Assembly: GCF_016463485.1 (NCBI RefSeq)
Contig: NZ_JAEMRD010000009.1
Span: 1 to 48,133, forward strand
DNA: 48,133 nucleotides
Origin: Brevundimonas sp.
Lineage (GTDB): Bacteria; Pseudomonadota; Alphaproteobacteria; Caulobacterales; Caulobacteraceae
Direction: 5' to 3'
Under the pieces are notes generated by a model. That model worked only from the letters and a program-made list of their open reading frames with translations, ran no database searches and was not told where the DNA came from. The position numbers were made by a program, and so were the translations under genes. This document shows positions 36,552-45,760 of this stretch, piece by piece (the first letter of the stretch is position 1; each line of letters begins with the position of its first letter).

Positions 36552-37304
36552 TCATTGTGCCGCGATGGCGATGGATGACAAATCGGACGCGGCGTCGACC
36601 GGAACGCCCTCCGCCTTTCGTTCGGAATACCGATCGACGAGCTGGACGGCGTGGGGCCGGACCAGAATGGTGAAGCGCACCAGTTCCTCCATCACGTCGA
36701 CGATCCGCTCATAGTAGGCCGAGGGCTTCATCCGGCCGGCCCCGTCGAACTCCTGGAAGGCCTTGGCCACGCTCGACTGGTTGGGGATGGTGATCATCCG
36801 CATCCAGCGGCCCAGAAGGCGCAGGGTGTTGACGGCGTTGAAGCTCTGCGACCCGCCCGACACCTGCATGACGGCGAGGGTCCGGCCCTGCGTCGGGCGC
36901 ATGCCGCCCTGGCTCAATGGCAGGTGATCGATCTGCAGCTTCATCAGCCCGGAGACCTGGCCGTGCCGTTCCGGACTGCACCAGACCATGCCCTCCGACC
37001 AGAAGGCGTGTTCGCGCAACTCGCGCACCGCCGGGTGGTCGTCGTCGCCGGGCGCGCCCGGCAGGGGGAGGTCGGAGGGGTCGAAGATCCGGGTCTCGCA
37101 TCCCATGCGCTGCAGTAGGCGGGCCGCTTCCTCGACGCAGAGCCGCGAATACGACCGCTCGCGCAGCGATCCGTACAAGAGAAGGATCCGCGGCGCCGGG
37201 TCGGTCGAGCCCAATCCCCGGGCGGGCTCGGCGGACAGATAGGCCGCGTCCAGGGCCGGCAGGTTATCCGGATCCGGCAGCGAACGCAGACGGGTGAAGG
37301 TCAT
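36552..37304 (-). CDS. arsH: ArsH NADPH-dependent FMN reductase
   Basis: Flavoprotein of 250 residues that oxidises trivalent organoarsenicals. The FMN-binding motif is [23 protein letters not shown] and the conserved [19 protein letters not shown] follows. Length and N-terminal extension match ArsH rather than generic flavodoxin-like reductases. Last gene of the operon, starting directly at the arsN2 stop (TGAATG). Confidence 0.95.
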   Translation of the reverse strand: MTFTRLRSLPDPDNLPALDAAYLSAEPARGLGSTDPAPRILLLYGSLRERSYSRLCVEEAARLLQRMGCETRIFDPSDLPLPGAPGDDDHPAVRELREHAFWSEGMVWCSPERHGQVSGLMKLQIDHLPLSQGGMRPTQGRTLAVMQVSGGSQSFNAVNTLRLLGRWMRMITIPNQSSVAKAFQEFDGAGRMKPSAYYERIVDVMEELVRFTILVRPHAVQLVDRYSERKAEGVPVDAASDLSSIAIAAQ

Positions 37305-37721
37305 TCAAAGGTCCTTGGTCAAATAGACGGCAGACGCCGGGCAGAGGTCCGCGAACTCGCGAGTTTGCCGGATCGCGGGCGGCGCGGACTCACGATCGGC
37401 GGCGACAAAGCCGCGCCCGGTGAAGAAGCGCTCGGCCGTCGTGGTGAGCAGGTGCAGACGTGCAGCGCCCAGGTCGCCGGCGGTGGTCTCGGCGGCGGCC
37501 AGCACCCGACTTCCCAGGCCGCGGGCCTTCTGGTCGGCAAGTACGACCAGGGAGCGCAGCAGCAGGTCGCGCCGCTCCCCTTCCAGCCCGCCGTAGCCGA
37601 TGACCGCGCCGTAGTGGTCGGCGCTGAAGTATCGCCCGGCGCCCGGCTCAGGCAGGTTCTCGCCACGCAGGGCCGCGATCAGATCGACATCGGTCGAGTC
37701 GACCAAATGCAGACTGACCAT
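37305..37721 (-). CDS. arsN2: ArsN2-like GNAT acetyltransferase
   Basis: GNAT protein of 138 residues (acetyl-CoA loop LADQKARGLGSRVLAAAE; RFFTGRGF near the C terminus). The fit to ArsN2, an acetyltransferase found in arsenic operons, is based on size, sequence style and position between acr3 and arsH. The substrate, perhaps an arsenic-containing amino acid analogue, is not proven. Its ATG shares one base with the acr3 stop. Confidence 0.85.
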   Translation of the reverse strand: MVSLHLVDSTDVDLIAALRGENLPEPGAGRYFSADHYGAVIGYGGLEGERRDLLLRSLVVLADQKARGLGSRVLAAAETTAGDLGAARLHLLTTTAERFFTGRGFVAADRESAPPAIRQTREFADLCPASAVYLTKDL

Positions 37722-38806
37722 CAGCCGGCGTCCTTCGGCGGGGCCGTGTCCGGGAACCAGCGTCGGCCCATCCAGAGCGCGACCGACACGAGCAGGATCA
37801 ACACCGGCACCTCGACAAGGGGGCCGATGACGGCCGCGAAGGCGACCGGCGAGGTCAGGCCGAAGGCCGCGATGGCCACCGCGATGGCCAGTTCGAAATT
37901 GTTCGAGGCCGCGGTGAAGGCCAGGGCGGTGGTGCGCGGATAGTCGGCTTCGATTAGCTTGCCCATGAGGAAGCTCACCACGAACATGACGAGGAAGTAG
38001 ATCGTCAGGGGAATGGCGATGCGCAGGGCGTCCAGCGGCAAAGCCACCACCTCCCCGCCCTTGAGGCTGAACATGACCACGATGGTGAACAGCAGAGCGA
38101 TCAGGGTGATCGGCCCGATGCGCGGCAGGAAGCGCCGCTCGTACCAGTCGGCGCCGCGGCGAGCGATCAGGCTGCGTCGGGTCAGGAAGCCGGCTAGGAA
38201 CGGTAGGCCAAGGTAGACGAGCACCGCGCCGGCGATGGTCCAGACGCTGACGTCCTCCACGCTTCCCTGCAGGCCGAACAGGGGCGGCAGGACGGTGAGG
38301 AAGATCCAGGCATAAAGGTTGAAGAACAGGATCTGGAAGATCGAGTTGAAGGCTACGAGGCCGGCGACATACTGGTTGTCGCCCCGCGCCAGCTGGTTCC
38401 AGACCAGGACCATGGCGATACAGCGCGCCAGCCCGATCAGGATGACGCCGGTCATGTATTCCGGCTGATCACGCAGGAAGATCACCGCCAGGGCGAACAT
38501 CAGCACCGGGCCCAGCACCCAGTTCTGGAACAAGGACAGGGCCAGGACCCGCTTGTCGGCGAAGACGCGCGGCAGTTCCTCGTACCGGACCTTGGCCAGC
38601 GGCGGGTACATCATCAGGATCAGACCGATGGCGATCGGGATATTGGTCGTGCCGATTGAGAGGCTGTCGACCCAGGTCGGCAGGCCCGGCGCCAGCGTCC
38701 CCATAGCCACGCCCAGGCCCATGGCCACGAAGATCCACAGCGTCAGCCAGCGGTCGAGGAAGGACAGGCGACGCGGCGCAGCGTCCTCCACGCGGGTGTC
38801 GATCAT
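37721..38806 (-). CDS. acr3: ACR3 family arsenite efflux transporter
   Basis: Inner-membrane As(OH)3/arsenite exporter of 361 residues with about ten helices. The conserved cysteine lies at C129 in [20 protein letters not shown], a family hallmark, and [20 protein letters not shown] is the early signature. Overlaps arsC (ATGA) and arsN2 by one base. Confidence 0.96.
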   Translation of the reverse strand: MIDTRVEDAAPRRLSFLDRWLTLWIFVAMGLGVAMGTLAPGLPTWVDSLSIGTTNIPIAIGLILMMYPPLAKVRYEELPRVFADKRVLALSLFQNWVLGPVLMFALAVIFLRDQPEYMTGVILIGLARCIAMVLVWNQLARGDNQYVAGLVAFNSIFQILFFNLYAWIFLTVLPPLFGLQGSVEDVSVWTIAGAVLVYLGLPFLAGFLTRRSLIARRGADWYERRFLPRIGPITLIALLFTIVVMFSLKGGEVVALPLDALRIAIPLTIYFLVMFVVSFLMGKLIEADYPRTTALAFTAASNNFELAIAVAIAAFGLTSPVAFAAVIGPLVEVPVLILLVSVALWMGRRWFPDTAPPKDAG

Positions 38807-39228
38807 CGCTTCACCCGCTGGCCGGCGGCGTCGATGACGACCTCGCCGTCCTCCTTGGTGAAGGGCTTGAGATCATCGGCGGGCAGGAGGTCCAGAACGG
38901 CCTCGGACGGTCGGCACAGGCCGACGCCGAGAGGACTGACGACGATCGGGCGATTGAGCAGGATCGGATGGGCCTCGATCGCATCGAGCAACTGATCGTC
39001 CGTCAGGCCCGGGTCCCCTAGGCCCAGTTCGGCGAAGGGCGTGCCCTTCTCACGCAACAGATTGCGCAGCGGCTTGCCGGCCCGTTCGGCCAGCCAAGCG
39101 ACCATGGTCCGCGACGGCGCGGTCTTCAGATACTGCACGACATGCGGCTCGATGCCGACGTGGCGGATCAGCTCGAGCGCGTTGCGCGACGTCCCGCAGG
39201 CGGGGTTGTGATAGATGACGATGTCCAC
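38803..39228 (-). CDS. arsC: Arsenate reductase, glutaredoxin-coupled ArsC
   Basis: 141 residues. Catalytic C11 in [10 protein letters not shown] and the anion-binding arginines in [20 protein letters not shown] match the Spx/ArsC thioredoxin-fold family. It reduces arsenate to arsenite for export by the neighbouring ACR3. Seven bases after the arsR stop. Confidence 0.96.
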   Translation of the reverse strand: MDIVIYHNPACGTSRNALELIRHVGIEPHVVQYLKTAPSRTMVAWLAERAGKPLRNLLREKGTPFAELGLGDPGLTDDQLLDAIEAHPILLNRPIVVSPLGVGLCRPSEAVLDLLPADDLKPFTKEDGEVVIDAAGQRVKR

Positions 39229-39235
39229 GGGATCC

Positions 39236-39571
39236 TTAGGGGCAACAGGGCGCGAGTTCAGCCAGCAGGGTTTCGCACAGGTCCGCCCTGCCCCCGCAGC
39301 AGTCCTTGAGCAGGAAGAGGACCAGGTCGCGAAGCCGATCCAGGTCGGCCCGGTAGATGATCGACCGGCTGCGCCGCTCCGACCTGATCAACCCCGCGCG
39401 CGTCAGGACGCCGAGATGGGACGACAGGGTGTTGGCCGGGATCACCAGATGGTTGGAGATGTCACCGGCCGGCAGACCATCGGGTTCGTGACGCACGAGG
39501 AGGCGAAACGCCTCCAGCCGCGTCGATTGCGCCAAGGCGGCGAGAGCGAGAATCGAAACTTCGGTTTCCAT
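39236..39571 (-). CDS. arsR: ArsR family arsenite-responsive repressor
   Basis: 111-residue winged-helix repressor (recognition region IPANTLSSHLGVLTRAGLI). The C terminus has C91, C92 and C99 (DCCGGRADLC), a vicinal-cysteine arsenite site like that of Acidithiobacillus ArsR, plus C109 and C110. It is the first gene of arsR-arsC-acr3-arsN2-arsH and lies under its own palindromic operator. Confidence 0.94.
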   Translation of the reverse strand: METEVSILALAALAQSTRLEAFRLLVRHEPDGLPAGDISNHLVIPANTLSSHLGVLTRAGLIRSERRSRSIIYRADLDRLRDLVLFLLKDCCGGRADLCETLLAELAPCCP

Positions 39572-39597
39572 ATTTCCAAATTAGTCGAAATATGGAA
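39566..39597. promoter_or_regulatory. ArsR operator palindrome overlapping the arsR start codon
   Basis: TTCCATATTTC (39,566-39,576) and GAAATATGGAA (39,587-39,597) form a perfect 11-bp inverted repeat with a 10-base spacer. The arsR ATG (39,569-39,571) lies within one arm. No clear Shine-Dalgarno precedes the ATG, so the mRNA may be leaderless. From here to 39,814 (about 215 bases) no gene is seen. Confidence 0.75.
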
Positions 39598-39814
39598 GTG
39601 TTCAAGCCCGCTCGTCTGCGGGTGCGGCAGTTCAGGCATCGGTGACGACCTGATCTTTGACGACTGCCGCCTAAAAGATCGCAGAGTAGCGACAGCCGAG
39701 TTTAAGGGTCGCTGGGCTATACTCTCCGTCGAGACCATGGACTTTGGCCACGAGGTCGACAGTTGGCCGATTTCGCACGTCTGTCGGTCCGGACGCGGTG
39801 CGCTGATCTCGCGA

Positions 39815-40240
39815 TCAGGCGGCGGGAGCCGCCGACGCTCCCTTCTGGGCGAGCCAGGCGTCGATCAGGGTGATTTCGCGCTCCTGCGCCGTGATCACCT
39901 CCTGGGCCAGGTTCCGCGCTTGGGCGTCCTTGCCTTGCGCGAGCTCCACACGGGCCATCGAGACGGCGGCGACGTGGTGACCTCGCATCTGCTTCATGAA
40001 GTCGATGTCCGCGTCCCCGGTGAAGGCGGGCATCGCCTCCATCATCGTGTTCATCGAGGCCTTGTAGCCTTGGGTGGCGACGGAGTCGCCGGGCGCAGGC
40101 GCAGCCATGCCGCCCTCCATTCCGCCATGGGCGTCCGCCGCTGCGGGGGCCTCAGGCGCGGCTACGGCGGGCTCTTCGGCTTGCGGGGAACAGGCCGTAG
40201 CCAAGGCGCAGGCGGCGAGGACGAGGCTGATGCGTTTCAT
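39815..40240 (-). CDS. DUF305 family lipoprotein
   Basis: 141 residues. Lipobox LATAC puts the anchor cysteine near residue 17. A Pro/Ala/Met/Gly-rich linker leads to the DUF305 domain with ADIDFMKQMRGHHVAAVSMARVEL and EVITAQEREITLIDAWL. Probably a periplasmic copper- or silver-binding protein given its copper-gene neighbours. It lies 58 bases downstream of csoR on the same strand, probably co-transcribed. Confidence 0.87.
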   Translation of the reverse strand: MKRISLVLAACALATACSPQAEEPAVAAPEAPAAADAHGGMEGGMAAPAPGDSVATQGYKASMNTMMEAMPAFTGDADIDFMKQMRGHHVAAVSMARVELAQGKDAQARNLAQEVITAQEREITLIDAWLAQKGASAAPAA

Positions 40241-40298
40241 GACGGCTCCTTGGGATCCCGACGTTAGCGACCAGGAGGGCCCATTCGTTCCGCCAACT

Positions 40299-40574
40299 CT
40301 ACCGTCCGGCCCGCGCCAAGAGCTCGATCAGCTCGCCGGCCTTTGCCTTGCGATCCTCGGGATCGGCGCCGGTCATAGCGCCCATGACGCAGTGGTCGAG
40401 GTGATCCCGTAGCACTTCGGTCTCCACGCGATGGAGCGCGGCTCGAACGGCCTGAAGTTGGGTCAGCAAGTCGACGCAATACCGGTCATCTTCAACCATG
40501 CGGCAGATTCCCCGCACCTGGCCTTCGATCCGGCTGAGCCTGTTGAGGACTTTGGGTTTCGTGTCGGTTTGCAT
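40299..40574 (-). CDS. csoR: CsoR-type copper-sensing repressor
   Basis: 91-residue four-helix DUF156 repressor from the ATG before [18 protein letters not shown]. The ligand triad C33-H58-C62 has the C-(24)-H-(3)-C spacing of Cu(I)-sensing CsoR; FrmR and RcnR members differ at these positions. Divergent from copA, with two G/C-tract palindromes between the genes. Confidence 0.9.
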   Translation of the reverse strand: MQTDTKPKVLNRLSRIEGQVRGICRMVEDDRYCVDLLTQLQAVRAALHRVETEVLRDHLDHCVMGAMTGADPEDRKAKAGELIELLARAGR

Positions 40575-40600
40575 GCGGCCTGTCCTCCTGAGCACCCCCA

Positions 40601-40645
40601 TATACCCCAGACGGGTATCTTGCGATATACCCCCCATGGGTATAT
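40601..40645. promoter_or_regulatory. Twin CsoR operators between csoR and copA
   Basis: Two palindromes of the CsoR type: TATACCCCAGACGGGTAT (40,601-40,618) and ATATACCCCCCATGGGTATAT (40,625-40,645, arms ATATACCC/GGGTATAT). One lies nearer each divergent gene. The A/T-flanked C/G tracts are the known recognition pattern of CsoR-family tetramers. Confidence 0.82.
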
Positions 40646-40676
40646 GTTAGCTCTTCGGTCAGCCGGAGAGAGCGAC

Positions 40677-43031
40677 ATGTCCACGCATCCTCACAATCAT
40701 GCCTCGGGTCACGCCTGCTGCGGGGCGAAGGCCTCGGATGGCGCGGCAACGGTCAAGGATCCCGTCTGCGGCATGTCGGTCGATCCGACGGCCACCGCTC
40801 ACCGAGCCAGTCATGACGGTCAGGACTATTTCTTCTGCTCGGCGGGGTGCCGGACCAAATTCATCGGCGATCCGATGCGTTACCTGAACCCTCCCGTGGA
40901 GGCCGAGCCGGCCGTTCCCGGCGCCATCTACACCTGCCCGATGCACCCCGAGATCCGGCAGGAAGGCCCAGGCTCCTGCCCGATCTGCGGCATGGCGCTT
41001 GAGCCGGAGACGGTCACGGCGGAGGCCCCGCCCAACCACGAGCTGATCGACTTCACCAGACGCTTCTGGGTCGGTCTGGTCCTGACCCTGCCGGTCTTCG
41101 CCCTGGAAATGGGCGGACACCTGGCCAATCTCCACATGTTCATCCCGGGCCAGATGTCGAACTGGATCCAGTTCGCTTTGGCGACCCCCGTGGTTCTCTG
41201 GTGCGGCTGGCCCTTCTTCGAGCGCGGCTGGACATCGCTGCGCACCCGGCGGCTGAATATGTTCACCCTGATCGCCATGGGGGTCGGCGTGGCATGGCTT
41301 TACAGCGTCGTGGCCGTCGTCGCGCCAACCCTGTTCCCGCCCGCCTTCCTGAAGGCCGACGGCAGTGCGCCGGTGTATTTCGAGGCGGCGGCGGTCATCA
41401 CCGTGCTGGTCCTCGTCGGGCAGATTCTGGAACTGCGCGCCCGCGAACAGACGTCGGGCGCGATCCGCGCCCTGCTGGACCTCACGCCCAAGACCGCGCG
41501 CCGAATCCGGGCGGACGGCATCGATGAAGATGTCTCGCTTGACCAGATCGCCGTCAGCGACCGCCTGCGGGTAAGGCCCGGAGAGAAGATCCCGGTCGAT
41601 GGCGAACTCCTGGAGGGTCGGGTCGCTGTCGACGAATCCATGGTGACCGGCGAGTCCATGCCGGTGACCAAGGATGTCGGCGACCGCGTCGTGGCCGGCG
41701 CGCTCAACAAGACCGGATCCTTCATCATGCGCGCCGACAAGGTGGGCGCCGACACCCTGCTGGCGCAGATCGTCCAGATGGTGGCCCAGGCCCAGCGCAG
41801 TCGCGCCCCGATCCAGCGGCTGGCCGATACGGTCTCCGGATGGTTCGTTCCCACGGTGATCGCGATCGCCCTGCTCGCCGCCGTCGTCTGGGGCCTGGTC
41901 GGTCCCGAACCCCGCCTGTCCTACGCCCTGGTCGCCGCCGTTTCGGTGCTCATCATCGCCTGTCCCTGTGCGTTGGGTCTGGCGACGCCGATCTCGATCA
42001 TGGTCGGGGTGGGACGTGGCGCCCACGCCGGCGTCCTGATCAAGAACGCCGAGGCGCTCGAACGCTTCGAGAAGGTCGACACTCTCGTTCTGGACAAGAC
42101 CGGCACCCTGACGGAGGGCCGTCCGTCGGTGACGGCGATCCTGCCCGCCCTCGGCTTCGTGGAAGCGGACATCCTGCGTCTTTCGGCCAGCCTCGAGCGG
42201 GGCAGCGAACATCCGTTGGCCGACGCAATCGTCCGGGCAGCCAAGGACCGGGACATCCCCCTTACCGAGGCCGCGGACTTCGACAGCCCGGTCGGTCGCG
42301 GCGTTCGCGGGACGATGGAGGGTCGCCAGGTCGCCCTGGGCAACACCCGTTTTCTCGGCGAGCTTTCGATCGACGTCTCCGCGCTGGAGCCGAAGGCGGA
42401 GGCCCTTCGCCACGACGGCGCCACCGCCATATTCGTGGCGATCGACGGAAAGGCGGCCGGGGTCATCGGCATCGCCGATCCCATCAAGGCCACCACGCCG
42501 GCTGCGATCCTCGCGCTGAAAGCGGCCGGTCTGCGGCTGGTGATGATGACCGGGGACAACCGGACGACGGCCGAAGCGGTCGCGCGGCGCCTCGGCATCG
42601 ACGAAGTCCAGGCGGAGGTTTTGCCGCAGGATAAGGCGTCTGTGGTTCAACAGCTTCGTTCGCAGGGTCGGATCGTCGCCATGGCGGGGGATGGCGTCAA
42701 CGATGCCCCTGCCCTCGCCGCAGCCGATGTCGGCGTCGCCATGGGGGCGGGTTCGGACGTCGCCATCGAAAGCGCCGGCGTCACCCTGCTGGGCGGCGAT
42801 CTGCAAGGCATCGTGCGCGCACGGCGTCTGTCCCGCGCGGTGATGGGCAACATCCGCCAAAACCTCGTTTTCGCCTTCGGCTACAACGCCCTTGGCATCC
42901 CCGTGGCGGCTGGCCTGCTTTATCCCGTCTTCGGCTGGCTTCTCTCGCCTGCCCTTGCGGCGCTCGCAATGGCGCTCTCCTCGGTCAGCGTCATCGGCAA
43001 TGCGCTGAGACTGCGCGCGGTGAGGCTTTAG
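40677..43031 (+). CDS. copA: Copper-exporting P1B-1 ATPase with YHS and HMBD domains
   Basis: 784 residues. A His/Cys-rich N terminus ([15 protein letters not shown]) is followed by a YHS domain ([20 protein letters not shown]) and a heavy-metal-binding domain ([22 protein letters not shown]) in place of the usual CxxC ferredoxin-like domains. Membrane motif CPC at about 429-431, phosphorylation D473 (DKTGTLTEG), SEHPLADAI and GDGVNDAPA near 671. CPC identifies Cu+ export. The ATG at 40,677, after GGAGAG, is preferred over an upstream start that would cross both operators. Confidence 0.95.
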   Translation: MSTHPHNHASGHACCGAKASDGAATVKDPVCGMSVDPTATAHRASHDGQDYFFCSAGCRTKFIGDPMRYLNPPVEAEPAVPGAIYTCPMHPEIRQEGPGSCPICGMALEPETVTAEAPPNHELIDFTRRFWVGLVLTLPVFALEMGGHLANLHMFIPGQMSNWIQFALATPVVLWCGWPFFERGWTSLRTRRLNMFTLIAMGVGVAWLYSVVAVVAPTLFPPAFLKADGSAPVYFEAAAVITVLVLVGQILELRAREQTSGAIRALLDLTPKTARRIRADGIDEDVSLDQIAVSDRLRVRPGEKIPVDGELLEGRVAVDESMVTGESMPVTKDVGDRVVAGALNKTGSFIMRADKVGADTLLAQIVQMVAQAQRSRAPIQRLADTVSGWFVPTVIAIALLAAVVWGLVGPEPRLSYALVAAVSVLIIACPCALGLATPISIMVGVGRGAHAGVLIKNAEALERFEKVDTLVLDKTGTLTEGRPSVTAILPALGFVEADILRLSASLERGSEHPLADAIVRAAKDRDIPLTEAADFDSPVGRGVRGTMEGRQVALGNTRFLGELSIDVSALEPKAEALRHDGATAIFVAIDGKAAGVIGIADPIKATTPAAILALKAAGLRLVMMTGDNRTTAEAVARRLGIDEVQAEVLPQDKASVVQQLRSQGRIVAMAGDGVNDAPALAAADVGVAMGAGSDVAIESAGVTLLGGDLQGIVRARRLSRAVMGNIRQNLVFAFGYNALGIPVAAGLLYPVFGWLLSPALAALAMALSSVSVIGNALRLRAVRL

Positions 43032-43178
43032 CCAGGATAGGCAATCAACAGTCCGCCCACCCACCCAAGGGAGGAACCGGCTGTGACGGGCCGGATTGAT
43101 TCAGACGCTGACCGCAGTCTCCAGGCTTTCGCAGCGGCAGGCGAAGACGAACTGAAATTTCTGAAGAGGATACGGACG

Positions 43179-43673
43179 ATGTCTCATCAACAGATGGACC
43201 ACGGCGGGCAAGGCAACGCTCGTGGACTCGGCCCTTATCGGAGCCTGTACCTCGAGTTGGCGCTCGATTTCGTCATCATGTACCTGGTCATGTACACGAT
43301 GATCGCCACGCTCGGTCACTTCTATCTCAATTTGAACAACGTCTACATGACCCTGATGATGGTCGCGCCGATGGCGGTCCTCATGCTCGTCTTCATGCGG
43401 TCCATGTACCCGTCGCGCAAAACGAACCTGGTCATTGGAGCGGTCGCCGTCGTGATCTTCGTCGGCAGCTTCGTCGGCATGCGCACCCAGGCGTTCGTTG
43501 GCGACGACGAATTCCTGCGATCGATGATCCCGCACCATTCCGGGGCTGTGTTGATGTGCGAGCAAGCCTCCCTGACCGATCCGGAGATCATCGCCCTGTG
43601 CGACGGCATCGTGCGTGGTCAACAGGAGGAGATCGCCCAGATGCAGGCGCTCCTCGAGAAGCGTCGCCGCTGA
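43179..43673 (+). CDS. DUF305 family membrane protein
   Basis: 164 residues from the ATG before SHQQMDHGGQG, with AGAGGA upstream. Three hydrophobic helices (ALDFVIMYLVMYTMIATLG; YMTLMMVAPMAVLMLVFM; LVIGAVAVVIFVGSFVG) precede a C-terminal DUF305-like segment DDEFLRSMIPHHSGAVLMCEQ. The third DUF305 protein in the window and the only one with several membrane spans. An earlier in-frame GTG (43,083) is less likely. Probably in the copA-copC-copD copper response. Confidence 0.86.
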   Translation: MSHQQMDHGGQGNARGLGPYRSLYLELALDFVIMYLVMYTMIATLGHFYLNLNNVYMTLMMVAPMAVLMLVFMRSMYPSRKTNLVIGAVAVVIFVGSFVGMRTQAFVGDDEFLRSMIPHHSGAVLMCEQASLTDPEIIALCDGIVRGQQEEIAQMQALLEKRRR

Positions 43674-43790
43674 CCCCGGCGTGCGGGGGAAGGCCTCAGC
43701 CGCCGCCCGCTTCCTCTTCATAAGGGACGCGGTCGTGTGGCGCGTAGAGAAGCAGAAGGCCGGGACCGGCCAAACGTCTGGAGACTGAGT

Positions 43791-44153
43791 ATGCGTTACT
43801 TCAACCCCGCACCCTTCATCGCCGTCGCGGCGGTCGTGGCCTTCGCCGCCGGACCGGCGGCGGCCCACGCTCGCCTGGTCAGCGCCACCCCGGCGCCCGA
43901 CTCCACCGTGGCCGCGACCCGGACGCTGACCCTGACCTTCAGCGAACGCAGCGTTCCCGCCTTTTCCGGCTTCGACGTCGTCAATGCGGCGGAGGAGAAG
44001 ATCGCGATCCGCACCTCGGTCGCCGAGGACGGCAGGACCCTCACGGGCGCGCTGGCTCGCCCGCTGGCCGCCGGCGCCTACCGTGTCGACTGGCGTATCG
44101 CGTCGAGCGACGGCCACCGCATGACGGGATCCTACACCTTCACGGTGCGCTGA
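43791..44153 (+). CDS. copC: CopC periplasmic copper-binding protein
   Basis: 120 residues. A signal peptide ends AAGPAAA, so the mature protein begins with H26, the N-terminal copper ligand of CopC; a second His lies in SSDGHRMTGSY. The cupredoxin-like fold (ARLVSATPAPDSTVA; LTLTFSERSVPAFSGFDV) is typical. It probably hands copper to CopD, whose gene starts four bases later. Confidence 0.93.
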   Translation: MRYFNPAPFIAVAAVVAFAAGPAAAHARLVSATPAPDSTVAATRTLTLTFSERSVPAFSGFDVVNAAEEKIAIRTSVAEDGRTLTGALARPLAAGAYRVDWRIASSDGHRMTGSYTFTVR

Positions 44154-44157
44154 CGCC

Positions 44158-45072
44158 GTGCTGGAAGTCGCGGTCATCGCGCTTCGCTGGCTTCAATACG
44201 GCGGCGGCGTCGTCCTTCTCGGCGCGCCGCTGTTCCTTCTCTACAGCTTCAAAGACGCCGACGCGCCGAACCTGGAATGGTCGCGACCGACATTGCGCCT
44301 CGCGGCGATCATCGTCGCGCTCGGCTCGCTCGCCGCCCTGGTGGCCCAGACTGCCGTCATGGCGGGGTCGCTGAGCGAAGCCGTGAAACCCGCGTCTCTG
44401 TCCTTTATGGTCACCGGCACAGCCCTGGGCATGGCGATGGTCGTGCGGGCCGCCGCCGCCTTGCTTGGGCTTGTCGCCTTGGTCGCCCTGAAACCCGGTC
44501 GCGCGCTCTGGAGCGTGACGGCCGCCTTGGGTCTGATCGTGGCCGCCAGCTTCGCATGGACGGGTCACGGCGCGGCCACCGAGGGTCCGGGCGGGCCCAT
44601 CCATCTTGTCGCCAACATCACTCACGCGGTGGCAGCGGCCTTGTGGCTGGGCGCCCTGGCGGCGTTGACGGCCCTGCTTCTGCGCCGAGCCGGTCCGGAC
44701 GACTTTGCAATCCATCGCGCCCTGCATGGCTTCGCCGGCATTGGAACGCTCGCGGTCCTGTTGCTGGTGCTGACCGGTCTCGTGAACAGCTGGTTCCTGA
44801 TCGGTCCCGAGCGCGTGGCTTCGATCGCGGGCAACCTCTACGGCCAGCTTCTGGTCGCCAAGCTCGTCCTCTTCGGTTTGATGCTTGCGCTGGCGGCGAG
44901 CAACCGGTTCCGGCTGACGCCGACACTGGGCTATGCGCTGGAGACGGGCCAACCCTCCGTCGCCGCCATGAGCGCGCTCCGGCGCAGCCTGTTGATCGAA
45001 ACGGGTCTGGGACTCGCCCTGATTGGCGTCGTGGCGGTCATGGGAACCCTGCCGCCCCCGGCGTCTCTGTAG
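44158..45072 (+). CDS. copD: CopD copper resistance membrane protein
   Basis: 304 residues with about eight membrane helices. Conserved polar motifs of CopD are visible (FAWTGHGAATEGPGGPIHLVAN; ITHAVAAALWLGALAAL). It starts with GTG immediately after copC. CopD is thought to move copper across the inner membrane with CopC. The C-terminal part matches the CopD/YcnJ family. Confidence 0.92.
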   Translation: MLEVAVIALRWLQYGGGVVLLGAPLFLLYSFKDADAPNLEWSRPTLRLAAIIVALGSLAALVAQTAVMAGSLSEAVKPASLSFMVTGTALGMAMVVRAAAALLGLVALVALKPGRALWSVTAALGLIVAASFAWTGHGAATEGPGGPIHLVANITHAVAAALWLGALAALTALLLRRAGPDDFAIHRALHGFAGIGTLAVLLLVLTGLVNSWFLIGPERVASIAGNLYGQLLVAKLVLFGLMLALAASNRFRLTPTLGYALETGQPSVAAMSALRRSLLIETGLGLALIGVVAVMGTLPPPASL

Positions 45073-45134
45073 GCTCGATTGCGATGATCAAAATGAGATC
45101 GTCGCTCCGCCGACCGTTGAAGTATGATCAGACA

Positions 45135-45467
45135 ATGCCGTTCCTGCGTCATGACCTCCTCCGACTGACGACCGCGCTGCTCGCGGCGTTTGCCGTGCTG
45201 TTCGTGTCCACCGCTTCGATCGCCTGCGAAGCTCCGGTCGATCAGGATATAGCGCCCATGTCGATGAGCGGCGACGGCGTCCCGTGCGAGCCGAAGACCG
45301 TCAGGATCTCGTGCCATAAGGCGTGTCTGGCCATCTGCCAGGGCCTTGTCCCCCAAGGCGGTGAATCCACCCCCGCACGGGTCTATGCGTCTGTCCTCTA
45401 TCCATCCCTTGATGCGCGGCATGCCGATTTCACCGTGGAGGCGGACGACCCGCCCCCACGACGCTGA
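45135..45467 (+). CDS. Exported Cys-containing protein of the copper cluster
   Basis: 110 residues with a signal peptide (LLRLTTALLAAFAVLFVSTASIA) and a short mature domain carrying five cysteines: CEAP, then CEPKTVRISCHKACLAIC. No known family is recognised. Position after copD and the Cys/Met content (PMSMSGDG) suggest a periplasmic copper-binding role. An in-frame ATG at 45,084 would lengthen the N terminus by 17 residues. Confidence 0.65.
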   Translation: MPFLRHDLLRLTTALLAAFAVLFVSTASIACEAPVDQDIAPMSMSGDGVPCEPKTVRISCHKACLAICQGLVPQGGESTPARVYASVLYPSLDARHADFTVEADDPPPRR

Positions 45468-45515
45468 TCCTGTTGAAGATGACCGGACTCATTCAATCAA
45501 ACAGAGATCAAAACC

Positions 45516-45662
45516 ATGAAACGCACTCTCACCCTCGCAGCCCTGGTGCTGCTGGCTTCCGGTTCAGCCGCCTTCGCGGCCGCGCCGGACGCCGTGGCGC
45601 AGGCCGTATGCGCTTGCTGCGACGCTATCGCAGCCTGCGCGGAAGCCTGCACCTGCTGCTGA
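45516..45662 (+). CDS. 48-residue exported Cys-rich peptide
   Basis: A signal peptide (MKRTLTLAALVLLASGSAAF then AAAP) leaves a mature tail of about 25 residues ending VCACCDAIAACAEACTCC, with seven cysteines in 18 positions. The stop is followed 14 bases later by a strong terminator. The density of cysteine suggests a metallothionein-like periplasmic soft-metal buffer. The CACCDA run resembles the metal motif of the DUF411 protein nearby (46,302-46,778). The Shine-Dalgarno is weak (AGAGATC). No described family is recognised. Confidence 0.65.
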   Translation: MKRTLTLAALVLLASGSAAFAAAPDAVAQAVCACCDAIAACAEACTCC

Positions 45663-45675
45663 TCGTATTATCGGG

Positions 45676-45701
45676 GACGCCCGCCCGCGAGGGCGGGCGT
45701 C
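45676..45701. terminator. Strong hairpin terminator after the copper cluster
   Basis: GACGCCCGCCC and GGGCGGGCGTC form a perfect 11-bp stem with the tetraloop GCGA, extended by flanking ATCGGG/CCCGAT around a short TT bulge. It sits between convergent transcription units, so it can stop both. Confidence 0.8.
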
Positions 45702-45760
45702 TTCCCGATGTTCCTCACCGACGTCGCAGGGCCGGCGACCCGCTGGCGCGGGCCTGAGCG

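Noticed and set aside
40659-43064. 801-codon minus-strand open frame opposite copA
   Set aside because: CopA is unambiguous on the plus strand; the antisense product is His/Arg/Gly-rich with no family features.
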